Source: Tretioscincus oriximinensis (taxonomy: Eukaryota > Chordata > Lepidosauria > Squamata > Gymnophthalmidae). Taken from it: 64,000 nt of DNA. The stretch spans positions 150,978-214,977 of the forward strand of contig JAJVDF010000780.1 in assembly GCA_022410635.1 (NCBI GenBank), read 5' to 3'. Made by a program: the position numbers and the translations under genes. Below, one piece after another: positions 43,531-55,275 of this stretch. The notes under the pieces were generated by a model. The model saw only the letters and a program-made list of their open reading frames with translations. It did no database searches and was not told where the DNA came from. Within the stretch, counting starts at the first letter, position 1. Each line of letters opens with the position of its first letter.

Positions 43531-45069
43531 CACCATTTCAATGTGCAGTCAGTGGGAAGGCACCTGAAACTGTGCAATGCTGGATCATGCATCCATGCAG
43601 AATAAAATTGCATTTGCTTCAATGGGGATTGCATGACTAGATTTACTATCCAGTGTAGATGGTAAAGTTGGACTGATGCTCCAGTTCGTGTTTTTTCCAT
43701 ACCTGCAGTCTCTTTTTCAACCCTGCTATTGGCTGTGGCAGAATTTGGACTTGGGTCAATTGTCACCTGTCAACTTCAGAAAATTAACTCATCTCCTTTG
43801 GCTCTCTGCTGACTTGTNCTTTTCCAAATGGCCAAAGGGAAATGCTTCCTCTGACTTTCCCCATCCCTCTCTGTCTTCTTTCTTCTTGACTTGAGGGCAT
43901 TACAGGCCATTGATAAATGGTATTTAGGCTTTGGTCCATCTGCAGCTGAGACTCAGAATGCTGCGTGAGATAGAATCATTTTTGCGGTGACATCATGTAG
44001 CTAAGCTGTCACCTAGGTAATGGAAATAATTGCCATGGCAACAAGACTTTATCTTGTACATTTCCTTTTAAAGCAAATTCAGGAGACTGATTGAAGACGT
44101 TTAACCATGACCCAAATGGAACTCCCCTCGTTGGACAAAGTCATACCAACACTCCCAAAATAATTAGATTCCTTATAAAGCAAACCACAACATATATATA
44201 TTGCTGCTTACCTGAAAATTCATCCTATTAGTTATAGCCTATAGGGAAATAATTCCTGTCCCAGTTAAGTAGATGCTCTGCTATCCCCATGATCTAAGAT
44301 CTTTTTAAATACTCTCAGCCAAGCAGTTGATTCAAGAACCTTTTGCTGTATACTCATTGATAAAGGTGATACGCCTGTAGGCAATAAGGGAAATAACCAT
44401 GGAATTGCATCAGAATTTCCCATGCTTAGCTTGGAAAGTTTCACTTCTTTTTCTCTTGTTATTGATCAGTTTTCTCTTTGCATTCTTGTTCAGATCTTGA
44501 ACTGCATCCAGACAGCAAGAGGCAACATGTAAACTCAATAAGATCCCACAAATGCTTCTTGTTATAAATTACTATATTTACCCTTGCAACTGGCAACTGG
44601 CACACACTATTGGTCAAGAGAGACTACCAGAATCCAATCAGGTGCCACCCTCTGTTCCTTTGTAAGTTTTTTATGCTTTGATTGGTCTCTAGTAATCCAT
44701 CTTCAGCCAATCAGATACAAAATAAGCAATACCAGTCAATGGCATAATGTGTAAGGATACAGGGATTCTTAGGAATGCAATTTTTAAAAAAGTACAGTAA
44801 ATAAAAAATACACTTCCCACACACAGAGAAAACCTCTCAATGTACCCATGTGCTTGCAATACAGAAGAAGCCAGGCTAAGGAGAAAGGAGGTGGATGCAG
44901 GGGAGGGGAGGGGGAGGGAAGGGTGGCAGTAGCCCAACAATTTTAGGTTGCTTCCAGACATGTGATAAACCACAATCTTCTCAGCACTACACTGGAAAAG
45001 CCAGACATGCAAAATGCAAGGCATAGTACAGAAAATTCAGTAATGAAACTGATTTTCGCATCATCTAAC
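43531..45069. other. Unassigned
   Basis: No gene or element recognised. The frame at 44689-45024 (minus) is rich in hydrophobic residues but has no recognised family. A GGGAGGG-rich purine stretch is near 44900-44925. Confidence 0.4.
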
Positions 45070-45355
45070 CAGTGGAAGGAGGAGGAGGAGGAAGAGGAGG
45101 AAGAGAAGGAGAATTGGGTTTTTATACCTCACTCTTCACCCAAAGAGACTCAGAGTGGCTTACAAGCTATTTTTTGCCCAAAGACTTACATCGGTCTTCC
45201 CCACTACATTGTGAAGATACCTATTAATCTACTTACTTACTTTTAAACTCCTGGTTGGCTGAAGGCCAGTGGATGGATCTCACTCCTCTCTATAGCAGAC
45301 CCATGGGGCCTCAAATGCTGATCTCTCTGTTGAAAGGCCTTTGCTTTTCACCTCT
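45070..45355 (-). mobile_element. SINE family 1 copy
   Basis: GGAGGAGGAGGAAGAGGAGG tail at the left, 'TTTTTATACCTCACTCTTCA', CAGAGTGGCTTACAAGCTAT, and the antisense head region ('CTCTGTTGAAAGGCCTTTGC'). Confidence 0.8.
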
Positions 45356-45724
45356 GCATCACCACACCCCCTAAGGAGGGGTACTAGTATCTCAGTATCC
45401 CATGACCAATAAGCACCCAACCATGGAGGCAGCAAAATAATAAGCAGTGGTGGCCATGGGTGATGGAGATGACAGCACCACATGCCCTGAGTGCTGCCCC
45501 CCCCCCCCAATGCTACGCCACTGGCACTATTATGTGAAAATCAGCATCATTACTGGATTTCCTATAAATTGCCTTACAGCACAGTCTTGGTTTTTTAGTG
45601 TAGTACCAAGAAAATCGTGGTTTTAATACACGTCACACATATATCACAAAACATTGCATCTGATAACAACTCAATTTAGCATTAAAAAGTCATGATGAAA
45701 AGATAAATGGATAATGTACAAACG

Positions 45725-45808
45725 TACACTATATTTCCAAAACTATTCACTCATCGCTGCATTCAATTGTGTGGGTGGGTGAGTGAATATTTTTGGCAAT
45801 ATAGTGTA
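45725..45808. mobile_element. Tc1/mariner-type mini-MITE, 84 bp
   Basis: TACACTATATTTCCAAAACT at the left pairs with AATATTTTTGGCAATATAGT(GTA) at the right; about 29-bp terminal repeats with a few mismatches make up most of the element. TA at both ends. The CACTATATT..CCAAAA end is typical of Tc1-like elements. No coding capacity. Confidence 0.82.
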
Positions 45809-46082
45809 ACATTTCAACANTCCATTCCATGTTTTTTTTTNAAAAAAACCCACAAGATTAAATCAAATAAAAGCAATCTCAACAAAGAAAAATTAAACCA
45901 AATTGCTCCCAACTAGTTGCTTTGAAGCAGCTAAAATACCATCCAGCCAAACACAAAGCATAAATTCTGTCAAATAATGGAGAGATAAATGAGGGAACAA
46001 AATGGATGATGATTATCTTCCAGACTGGGCTAGAAAATACTTTCTTTGAGCCTAAAGAATCACTTTCAGTTACTCCAAATCA
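45809..46082. other. Unassigned
   Basis: A-rich; no gene or element recognised. Confidence 0.45.
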
Positions 46083-46170
46083 GGACCAGCCGTGATCCTC
46101 TAAATTGGACTGCAGTTCCCTTCGGGAAAATAGTGACAATGACTGATGGGAGTTGTAGTTCAACAATACC
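46083..46170. repeat. Interspersed repeat of unknown class
   Basis: Contains TGATGGGAGTTGTAGTTCAA, a motif common in amniote interspersed repeats. A weaker echo, TTATGGGAACTGTAGTTCAC, is at about 59808. Confidence 0.45.
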
Positions 46171-46234
46171 TAAAAAGCCATCATACTTGTATATACTGTA
46201 GTTACGTCACCAAATCTGGTGGATCTGCCTGTCC

Positions 46235-46394
46235 TAGAGTTACTAGATAAAATCCAGGACAAAGGTTTATACCTTTAATGGACAAAGAAGATGGGAATTT
46301 TTACCAGGTGCAATTTCTAATACCTGCTGCACCTGGTGTGTGTGTGTGTCACTATTCATATCCTTTAAACCTGGATTTTATCTGGTAATCCTAG
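46235..46394. mobile_element. Foldback element with nested inverted repeats
   Basis: CTAG, then AGTTACTAGATAAAATCCAG, at the left pairs with CTGGATTTTATCTGGTAATC, then CTAG, at the right. An inner pair ACCAGGTGCA (about 46303) and TGCACCTGGT (about 46328) folds within it. Size about 160 bases; superfamily not assigned. Confidence 0.75.
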
Positions 46395-46784
46395 CTTATA
46401 TCAAAACTGTGCCTCTCACCAATTTTAAAATAAAATTCTGGTCATTGACAATGCCGGCAAGGAGTTATTGGAGTTGTGATCCTGAAATAACTGCAGGATT
46501 ACAGGGGGGGAGGGAGCAATATTAAGAAGACTATGGAAAACATTTGTCATGGAGATCTAGAGAGCTTTAGAANCAGACATATAACAATTTAGAGGAACTT
46601 AGGAAGGACCGTAATTGGGCCACCACCAGCAATCCTAACTTTTATTAGCAATATTGTACTATCATCCTTGTCTCTTTCTCAATCTCAACTCTGTCATTTC
46701 TCACTGATTCTGCATCCCCCCTTTATAGTTGATTCTAGGTACACCACATGAACTCATAACATCTTAGAGACAAACAAGAAAAAG
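46395..46784. other. Unassigned
   Basis: No gene or element recognised. Confidence 0.45.
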
Positions 46785-46906
46785 GTAGATCACATGAGCT
46801 TTCATTTCATCATCAGAAGAATTTTTTATAAAAAATTGTGTTGCCTACTTTTTTCTTACTAGGTTCTAAAACGCTAAAAGGCCACCTTACTAGATATTAT
46901 GGGACC
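46785..46906. repeat. Foldback-family fragment, diverged
   Basis: 'CACATGAGCTTTCATTTCAT', TGTTGCCTACTTTTTTCTTA and AAACGCTAAAAGGCCACCTT follow the order of the 57618 element. Confidence 0.5.
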
Positions 46907-47477
46907 TTACGTAATTGTATTCTATTTATAATAAAATAAAACTGAATTCTCGATCATAGTTCCTGTCCTGGAGCAGAAGTCTCGCTTCCAACAAGGTGAC
47001 CATATGAAATCCCGCCCCCCCTTGATGATCTGCCCATCCTGGCTGCCACCCGTCCCAACCCCTGCACTGGCCTACCAGATCCTACACAACTGGTTGACCT
47101 CCAAGTCCCACCTCAATCTGAAGTGGACTCACCACAATTGCATCTATGTAAAATGGTGGTTCCCAATATTATATCCCCACTGGACAATTGGCCCAAAGGA
47201 AGTTAAGACCGGCACTGATGGCTGCAGGGGGGAAGCAGGAGGTGGTGGTGGCAGCCAGGCCAAGGGGAGAACAGAAGTGACCATTGGTGGACCCAATGGG
47301 AAACGTGAACAGACATCTTACCCTAGTTATCAATAAACCTTGTTATATCCTGCCATTACAATCTACCTGTGTTCCTAGACTTGCTTCTGGAATAGTGATT
47401 CTGGCAGTTTGTAACGCAGTCACCACATGAGAATCACAAACCACCCAAGTGACTCTGCTTCCCCCTTGCATTGGGGC
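46907..47477. other. Unassigned with a 110-codon frame
   Basis: A plus frame from 47004 to 47336 encodes a proline- and glycine-rich 110-residue product with no recognised domain; AATAAA follows at about 47331. GC content is higher than around it. It could be LTR-derived or chance. Confidence 0.3.
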
Positions 47478-47572
47478 TAGGCTGAGGAAACACTCAGAAA
47501 CCTAGGACCTTCCGATATAGGGCAGAGTATAAGTATAAAAACATAAAAACATAAAAACATAAATAAAATTAT
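47478..47572 (+). repeat. L2-type tail
   Basis: 'CTTCCGATATAGGGCAGAGT' then (ACATAAAA)n. Confidence 0.55.
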
Positions 47573-48714
47573 GGTAGGTCAAAGAAAAGGTTTGGGCAGA
47601 CCAAATGGAGATGTACAGTTGAAACTTTCGGCATCACCTACTCCCCTGATAGGCCACTGCAAAGTCACCATTCATATGCAAAAAACGTATTAGCCAATTT
47701 TTTCACCAAGATTCCTAATTTTTTTTAAATAATTTTTAAAAGCTTTATAAAAAGTAGTTGGAAAAATCAGAAAACCTGAGGAAAATGAAAACTGGCAAAA
47801 TGATCCCAGCAATATATCCAGGTGACATTCCTACAGATAACATTGTCAGGCATTCTACAGATAGCCATAGGTCCTAAAAAGCTGCTGCATTGATTTCAAT
47901 CCAATATGCAAGGTTATTTAATTTTCTAAAAACTCACATATCCCTTAGGCCTCCTCCCCTGCTGAAAAGGGGGAAATGTGTAAAGGGAAGAGGGAAATCA
48001 TGTCCCTGATATTTAAGCAAAGAAGATTGATCATCATAGGTGGCAGAAACTATAGAAATTGAGAAGTATAGAGGGGCAAGAGCTATGTTTTCCACACCAA
48101 AATGCAACTTTATTTTCTTATTATTAGTTTCTTTTCTCGGGCACTCATTGAATATTTGTTCATTCTATTTGAACAAATTCTCATTCAGACTAACAAAAAC
48201 AGTCAATGTCTAAATACAGCTTTGGATTTGATAACATCAAAAAGTTTCACTGGACTTTTTTGAAGTCTCAGACGTATAACAAATTCTTTCTTTGAGCCTA
48301 GTCATACCACCTCAAATTAGTGTATTTTAAACCTGGTTTGAACAAGGGTCAACAATATGCTTTAAGATGTGTCACCACCCATCCATTCCTGTGCAAATCA
48401 GGCCTTAGATGTGTTATAACACATGTTAAAGCACATTAATGAAGCCTGTGCAAATCAGGAAGTAGGGAACAATTCAGTTGGATTCCATTACTGACTTGTT
48501 CACACCCATCTATTTATCAAATTGCATTTTCATCCTAAAAGGTGTTAGGACAGATTCAGAAGTGAAAACAAACTGTAACATGGCTGGTCTACATTAATAA
48601 CAACAATCATAACCATATGTAAAAGATGGGAAGGACAGTTATTCCTCATCAAAAGATCAGAATAAANTGGGGTGTGTCTTTACTGATGTTCTGAACATAT
48701 AAAGTGAAGGAACC
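47573..48714. other. Unassigned
   Basis: No gene or element recognised. Confidence 0.45.
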
Positions 48715-49013
48715 TGGTAAACTCATCGGCCTGTGGAATTTACTTCCTGAAGAGGTAGTGGTAGCTAACAGCTTGGATAGTTTCAAGACAGGACTAGACA
48801 GGTTTATGGACACCAAGAGTATAAATGGATACTAGGATGGATGTCTGGATGTTGCCTCTGGGATGGAGCAGCAGGCAGGAGTCATGAACAGGAGCATATT
48901 TTGCTTTCCTCTGTTCAGGCTGCCCAGGTGCATCTGGTGGGCCTCTGTGTGACACAGAANGCTGGACTTGATGGGCTGTGGTCTGATCCAGTATGGCTCT
49001 TCTTATGTTTTTA
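48715..49013 (+). mobile_element. CR1 type A 3' end
   Basis: 'TTTACTTCCTGAAGAGGTAG', 'GGTGGGCCTCTGTGTGACAC' and a GGCTCTTCTTATGTTTTTAT end, next to an L2. Confidence 0.87.
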
Positions 49014-49024
49014 TATTCTTGTTC

Positions 49025-49775
49025 TTAGTTACGGTCACTTCTGGACAGGGAAGATCTGGCCACAGTAATCCATGCTCTAATAACCCCCAGGTCGGATTAT
49101 TGTAATGCAATAATCTATGGGGCTGCCCTTGAAGACTGCTCAGAAGCTGCAGCTGGTGCAGAACACAGAAGCTAGACTGCTGGCCAGAATGACTGGCCAG
49201 ACACAAATCATGCCGGTCTTGGATGAACTGCACTGGCTGCCAATCTGCTACTGAACCCAATTCAAGATATTAACCTATAAAGCCTTAAATACAAGTACAA
49301 ATAAATAAGTTGGGTCCCAAATATACAACAACAACAACAANNANNAACAACAACAACAACAACAACANCAACAACAGCAACAACAACAATAAGTGAATGC
49401 CTCCTCCCATATTAACCTGCCCATGCCTTGAGATCTGCAGAGGATACCCTCCCGATTGTACCACCTCTCTCAGTGGCACGTAGGGTGGGAACCCAGGATA
49501 CGGCCTTCTCTGTGACAGCCCCCAGATTATGGAACAGTCTCCCCCTTGAGGAGCATCAATCAGCATGCACCCTTGTATGCAACTTGTATGCATTCAGAAA
49601 ATGCTTGAAGATGCATTTAGCCTTTGCCTGAAAAAACTATTCTCCTTTCCCTACCCACAGATGCTGTTATTTTAATATGTTAATTTGGTTTTTAATATGT
49701 TAACTTTTTACTGTAAACCACCCTGTGACCATCAGGTGTATGACAGAACCAAAATGTAAATGAATAAATAAATAA
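49025..49775 (+). pseudogene. L2 LINE 3' portion
   Basis: 'TCAGAAGCTGCAGCTGGTGC' gives the KLQLVQN block, then 'CACTGGCTGCCAATCTGCTA' (HWLPICY), 'CTCAGTGGCACGTAGGGTGG' and 'TTCAGAAAATGCTTGAAGAT' (FRKCLKM). A (CAA)n microsatellite (49323-49391) and an AAATAAATAAG tail-like insertion at about 49295 split it. Ends in (AAAT)n. Confidence 0.88.
49323..49391. repeat. CAA microsatellite
   Basis: Near-pure (CAA)n with N bases, inside the L2. Confidence 0.95.
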
Positions 49776-50279
49776 ATAAAGGCTTTCAGAAGGCTTCCAT
49801 GGATTCCACCCCTACTGTATCTGGCAGTAGCCATGGCTGGTGGTTGCCATCTTGGTGTGGTGGTGATGTCCCATTGCCTCCACTTCTGTTTGAATTTTCA
49901 ATATACCATGGGCCATGCTCCACAATCAGTCCTAACTGCTATATGAGGGTCCCTCAGCACTATGGGCCAGGCATAGTTCTATCTATTGAAGGCCAAAGTG
50001 TTGTTCTCAAGTCACTTCCATGTTGTAAGCTACCACACAGCAGAGGCAAGGGGTCTGCAGAAGGTCCATGCCACCTGAAATCAATAGCACCTCAACTGCA
50101 GGGCATGGATTGGGAGAGATGAGCCCATATCTGCCACCACCAGGATACGTCAAGATGAATTGTGATGGGTAGACTCACCTTCCAGGATCCCGATTACAGT
50201 GGGTCTGGGTTCTTTCCCACCCGGTCCATGCCTGGTGGCAAAGACATTTATGGAGCTATAGCTGGCAGGAAGTCCTAGA
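49776..50279. other. Unassigned
   Basis: A 107-codon plus frame at 49799-50122 has no recognised domain. Confidence 0.4.
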
Positions 50280-50515
50280 AGGAGGGTCCCTGCAGATTTT
50301 AAAGCATAGGCAGGTCACTATGTGAAAAGGTGTTCTTTTGGATATTTGGAGCACAGGTCATTAAAGATTTTAAAGATTAAAGTTAATACATTGAATTAAG
50401 CTCAGTCTCCGGTGCAGCACTTTCAAAATTGATGGGTTGTGTATCAGGCCAGTAACTCTGGTCCACAGTCTAGCTCCTGCATTCTGCACCAGCTGCAGCT
50501 TCCAAGTCCCCTGAC
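50280..50515. repeat. L2-related interspersed repeat, antisense
   Basis: 'TGCATTCTGCACCAGCTGCA' is the reverse complement of the L2 KLQLVQNA block, but the neighbouring 'TAAAGATTAAAGTTAATACA' and 'CATTGAATTAAGCTCAGTCT' match no L2 copy here. They look like a separate vertebrate repeat carrying that block. Confidence 0.4.
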
Positions 50516-51478
50516 ACCAGCTGCTACTGACTAGAAAGGAAAACAGTTGCCCTAGGTATGAACCCAGAGATGAATGGATGAATGGACTGTGCAGACAGAT
50601 CCATGAGGAGCTGTGCATACTAATGGCTATATTGTTCATCGGCATGCAACAACCTTTTCTGCTTAGTTTTCATGCTATGAATGAATGGGTGTAAGTGCGC
50701 CCAATTCTGAATCTACAGATCAGAAACCTGTATCTATGCAGCTATTAATTAAGAAATCACAAAAACAAAGAGAACATTGACATAAAAGTGAATGGCACCA
50801 ATGTCACTTGTTTACTGTTTCTGTCCAAGCATGAATTTCACTCAGAAGTGGGTTGTCTCCATTCAAACAGAGTTGGTTGCACCTGGATGTCACTGAAGCA
50901 TTTTTTGCTACATTTGACCCTACATTGACTTCTCCTGACTGCAAAAAGTAAAGACTGCTTCCTCCATACATGTCCCAAAGGAGCACATTTTAAGGTTGTG
51001 GCAGGCTTCTATGGCTTGCACCCCTGGCCGCTCCTACCTTATTTGCTGGTTCCTCACTTTCACAGGATATTAGCTGATGTTTAATCCCAGACACAAAAGT
51101 TATCTGTGTCATGTATCTGTACACAGCAATGGGATCGACTCTCTGAATGCTCCACAACTGAATCACCCTTTTTTCCATGATCAGAAATTGCAACGCAGTG
51201 GGACGTTTCAGCGTAATCAGTGCCGAATCGGTACAGGGGACCAGCCTCCAGGTTGCTCCCACAGAGGTAAGGATCAGCTGTGTGGATGCAGCCACTATTC
51301 CACAAGGGGTTCAAAGGAATCCTAAACAGAACTAGTTGGAAAGAGTCTAGTCAGTTCCCTGTGCCAAACTGAAGAGACTGGGCACCAGGGCTCAATTTGC
51401 ATAGCTAATATAATCATTTAAAAGATTCCAGTTTGGTGCTCACACAGATTCATTAATTTGTCAATCACATTCTATTCA
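50516..51478. other. Unassigned
   Basis: Overlapping frames on both strands at 50990-51325, none with recognised features. 'GTGTGGATGCAGCC' at about 51280 echoes the end block near 54590. Confidence 0.4.
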
Positions 51479-52022
51479 AAATGGCAAATGCACTTCAACT
51501 TAAGCAAGTGCAAAGTCATGCACATTGAGGTAAAGAACCCCAATTACACCTATCAACTGATGGGAACCAAGCTTTCTGTGACAGGAAAGGGATCCAGTGT
51601 GCAGCAGTAGTGAAAAAAAAACAAATTCAGTGATAAAAGTGATAAAAGGCTGAAGTCTATTTGATGGGCAGAAGGTTTAGGACAAACAAGGAAAAATATT
51701 TTTTCACCCAGAGGGTCATTGGTCTATGGAATTTATTTCCAGAANATGTAATGGTTGCTAGCATTCTATATAGCTTTAAGATAAATTAGACAAATTCATG
51801 GAAGCCAAGAGTATAAATAGTTACTAGGATGGGTATCTTGATTTCCCTCCAGGATGGAGCAGCAGGCGGGATTCTTGAAATATAATTTTCAGGGACCAAG
51901 AACAAGTGAAGATTTTGCCTTCTTCTGTTTGCGAGTGCCCAGGTGCAATTGGTGGTCCATGGACTGCTGGGCTAGATGGGCTCTGGCCCCATTCAGCAGG
52001 GCGCTTATTATGATCTTACATT
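51479..52022 (+). mobile_element. CR1 type A with internal deletion
   Basis: Begins in the RT region (CAACTTAAGCAAGTGCAAAG, AACTGATGGGAACCAAGCTT) and jumps near 51640 to the 3' part (TTTTTTCACCCAGAGGGTCA, 'GGTGCAATTGGTGGTCCATG'). Confidence 0.85.
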
Positions 52023-52669
52023 CTATTCATTCCTTTAAGCCAGTTAATTTCTCAAAGATACTTTGAGATTTTATTTTTAAAAAACAGATGCTGGCACTGA
52101 AAAATATCCCACAAACCTCTGGAGCCAGGTCAATTACAATTAAATTCCCCATTTTGTTTTCTGGTCTTTGAGATGGGTAGAGAGATTAACATCATCTTCT
52201 TCACCATTTCAAGCAGCAAACGTATCTTGGGTTGATGGTGCCTGAACTAAATCTATCACTAACAATAGCTGAGCTGACAAAATACAATTTAATAAGAATC
52301 TCCTGCCCACAGAACCGTGTGAAAGATTGAAAATTGTTCTTATCTTCACTCTCCTCTGAATATTTCATACCAAATCCTCCATGATCGGCAACATCAGAGG
52401 ATGGTGAGGTCCTGAAAGATCACAAAACCAGCTCAGCTAAACAGCTGCTTGGTTTATTGAAGCATAAAAGCTGCGGCTGAATGTGCACAGATGGCTTCTT
52501 GGGGATGCATTCACCTCATATATTTGGATACTCTTGAAACTGTAAATTTGAATTAATCTAGGCTAATTAATAATGCACTAGCCGGTGACAACAAACTGTA
52601 CTCTAACTTGAACAAGGAAAACACAATAGAAGATTTGAAAGAAAAGTAACAGAATTGAAATGGCTGCTT
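52023..52669. other. Unassigned
   Basis: No gene or element recognised. Confidence 0.45.
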
Positions 52670-52855
52670 CCTCACCACATGGTTTGCCTCGTTATTTCTT
52701 TTACAATGCATGCTTGATCCATCCTCACCTACTTCAGAGCTTCCACTGTGGTCTGACACATTGCTCACATGACGAGCCCCATAAAGCATTGCTGCACCTG
52801 CCTTATTACAATTCCCAGCATTCTCTGCAAGCCTTTCTATAATCCCCAAGGATTC
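52670..52855. repeat. Interspersed repeat shared with 30760
   Basis: 'TTATTACAATTCCCAGCATT' then CTCTGCAAGC; see the 30760 entry. Class unknown. Confidence 0.45.
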
Positions 52856-53365
52856 CATGTGCCTTCATTTATGCGCACAAATAGAGTTGAGACTTTTTTT
52901 TTTCAATTACATTCCTGGATGTGCGTTTATTCTGTCTTTTAAAAGCTTTTCTCGGAGGGGTATTTTGAACAAGTCTACTCACTAAAGCGGCACATGCACA
53001 GATCGTGAGGTTTGAAGCTTAAAGAGGAAATTCTCTAAGATGCTGTTCTGACATGGATATTTAATCCATCCTCAGTCTTGAAAACTGGACTAAAGCAGGA
53101 AAACATCCACTGCCCCCACACACACACACACACACACACTTTAGTCCACATCTTCAGGCTTGAAGATCAATTAAAGTATGTCTCAGAACAGCGCCTATGC
53201 TTACACATCATGCTCTCACCCAAAATTTTCTGTCTACGTCTTCTCCAAGTGGCTGTTTCTCACAATCATACTGAGAACTTTTACAGGAGAGCCCTGTGTA
53301 TCAGTGAACAGCATTCCCCCTAAATTATATGGGGTTCCCCTTTAAGCTTAAAACATCACAGCAGC
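52856..53365. other. Unassigned with CA microsatellite
   Basis: (CA)n at 53116-53139. No gene recognised. Confidence 0.6.
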
Positions 53366-53465
53366 GTTACATTTATTTATTTTAATTTATATTCTGCCCT
53401 ATACCCAAAAGTCTCAGGGCGGATTATAATCAAAACTGATTAAAACAATGCAATAATAAATGCAA
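53366..53465 (-). repeat. L2-type 3' tail
   Basis: (ATTT)n, 'TATTCTGCCCTATACCCAAA', CTCAGGGCGGATTATAATC. Confidence 0.75.
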
Positions 53466-54284
53466 TGTTCTGAGGCATCTATCTTGATACAGCCTAAATT
53501 CATGCAAAAATAACCATAGATGGTCATAAAAGCTCATCTGAAATAATAACAATGATTGATGGTGATTATCATCTTCATCATCCATATAGTTCAAAACAAG
53601 ATGGGGTTCATTTTAATCTTGGTCAACTGGAAAATCAGCATGGGCTGAACGAAGCGTGTTATATCCATCCCTGTTAGAAACTGGTAATTAGCGGCATCTA
53701 TAATTAGTTGTGTTTCCTATCACATGTCAGCTTAGTACATTTTCTTCCCTCCCTCCCTCCTTGCTTTTTTAATGTAAAATTCCTGTGAGCTAATTTTTGG
53801 AAGTTCATAGGAAATAGAGTTGCATATAAAAGTGTTGCTTTTCTGTTTGTACTGTGGTTCCTACCATATGCTCACAGCTGGTAATGGCATGAAGTATTAT
53901 TTCTAATGGCCCATATTCATCAAAATCTCCTAGTACTCAGAATCAAACCATGAAAGCTCAGCAGGTTTGCTCAGCTTGGCTGCTACCAGCCTAATTCACA
54001 TTCGCTTCAGAACTTTCCCCTCTTGTCAAGTCAAAAGATACAACTCCAGCAATGTAAAATTTCTGTGATAAATAACCAGTGTACCAGCTGAGGAAAAGGG
54101 AATACAAGTTGGAAATAAGCTACCCTGTACATGTTAGCAGTAATGATAATTAACGCCAGGAATAAATGCATTTCATTTGAACACCCTTAGTTTGGGGAGT
54201 GCTCATTTTTACAATATTGTGTCAAAAGGGGATTTGCTGTGGGGGGGAGGATGCTTGGAAAGACTGAAGGAAAAAGGAAAATGA
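53466..54284. other. Unassigned
   Basis: A (TCCC)n run near 53743-53760. No gene. Confidence 0.5.
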
Positions 54285-54470
54285 GGAGGAAGAGAAGGAG
54301 AATGGAAAGGGGAAAGAGAAGAGGAGGAGGAGGAAGAGAAAAATGAAGAGGAAGAGGAATCTGGTTTTTCTACCGTGCCCTTCACTCAGAGTGGCTTTCA
54401 ATATTAATTTTCACCCGCAAGCTTTCATCTATTTTATCTTCCCCACCAGATTACTGAGTAGATCACAATA
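54285..54470 (-). mobile_element. SINE family 1, tail half
   Basis: GGAGGAGGAGGAAGAG tail, 'TTTTTCTACCGTGCCCTTCA', CAGAGTGGCTTTCAATATTA. Confidence 0.72.
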
Positions 54471-54499
54471 ATGTTGGGGAAAATGAGCTACAACAAAAC

Positions 54500-54604
54500 A
54501 GGGCTTTTTAGCTAATGGATTGCTGAAAATGCATGAGTACACGCAGCGGATTTGCCCTGATGTAGATACCATAGAGGTGGAAATCTGTTGTGCGGATGCA
54601 GCCT
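54500..54604. repeat. Interspersed repeat shared with 31027
   Basis: 'CTTTTTAGCTAATGGATTGC' to GTGCGGATGCAGCCTA; about 100 bases similar to 31027-31123. Confidence 0.55.
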
Positions 54605-54695
54605 AAGTCACATCAAGTAGGAGGAAGAGGAAGAAGAGGAAGAAGGAGGAGGAGGAGTGGGTTCTTATACCCTGCCTTTCTCACCTTTCTGATCT
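54605..54695 (-). mobile_element. SINE family 1, tail only
   Basis: AGGAAGAAGAGGAAGAAGGA, then 'GGGTTCTTATACCCTGCCTT'. Confidence 0.65.
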
Positions 54696-54899
54696 ATTAG
54701 CAGGAAGGGGAAGGGATTTCTCCTGCTCCCAATGTTAAGGCTTTGATTTATTTTGCACCAGATAAGTGGGATCGGGGAGGGACACTGGGGGAAACAACAG
54801 ACAGGTGGCTTGGGGGTTGGGGGAATTAAGGGTCATCCTTAGTGCTATGCCATTGAAAGATAGTACCATGGAAGAAACAAACACAATCTTGAAAAAAAC

Positions 54900-54987
54900 T
54901 TCAGGAATCAGTAGAGGACAGAAGCCCCCAACATGCTATTGTCCATGGAGTCAGAAAGAATCAGCCACAACTGAACAACAACAAATG
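54900..54987 (+). mobile_element. RTE-BovB-like 3' end
   Basis: 'GCTATTGTCCATGGAGTCAG', then AAAGAATCAGCCACAACTGA and ACAACAACAA. This is the terminal motif of BovB LINEs and their SINEs (GTCCATGGGGTCGCGAAGAG in typical copies). Confidence 0.65.
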
Positions 54988-55127
54988 AAGGCACGGAGGA
55001 CAAAGACAACTTGGTTTGCATTCTAATGACCTCCAAAAGCCACAAAATAATAAGGCAAATTTCAGATTTGGTTCACAACGAAACCATTGATAGTTAAATT
55101 CGAAGGCAAATGAATCAAGCTGCTCAG

Positions 55128-55275
55128 TTTAACATTCTGTTTCACACAGTGGCCCACCAATTCCACCTGGGCAGTCTGAAAAAGCAGAACCTCACTTGTT
55201 CTTGACTCCCTGCCAATGGTATTTCAGGAATATTGGCTGTTGTGCCATTCCAGAGGCAGTACTCATCTAGTAGCT
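55128..55275 (-). mobile_element. CR1 type A 3' end, part 1
   Basis: 'TTCTGTTTCACACAGTGGCC' and ATTCCACCTGGGCAGTCTGA. Continues at 55432 after a nested tail. Confidence 0.8.

Noticed and set aside
43290..43766. 158-codon minus frame
   Set aside because: It is largely antisense to a CR1 3' end and has no domain.
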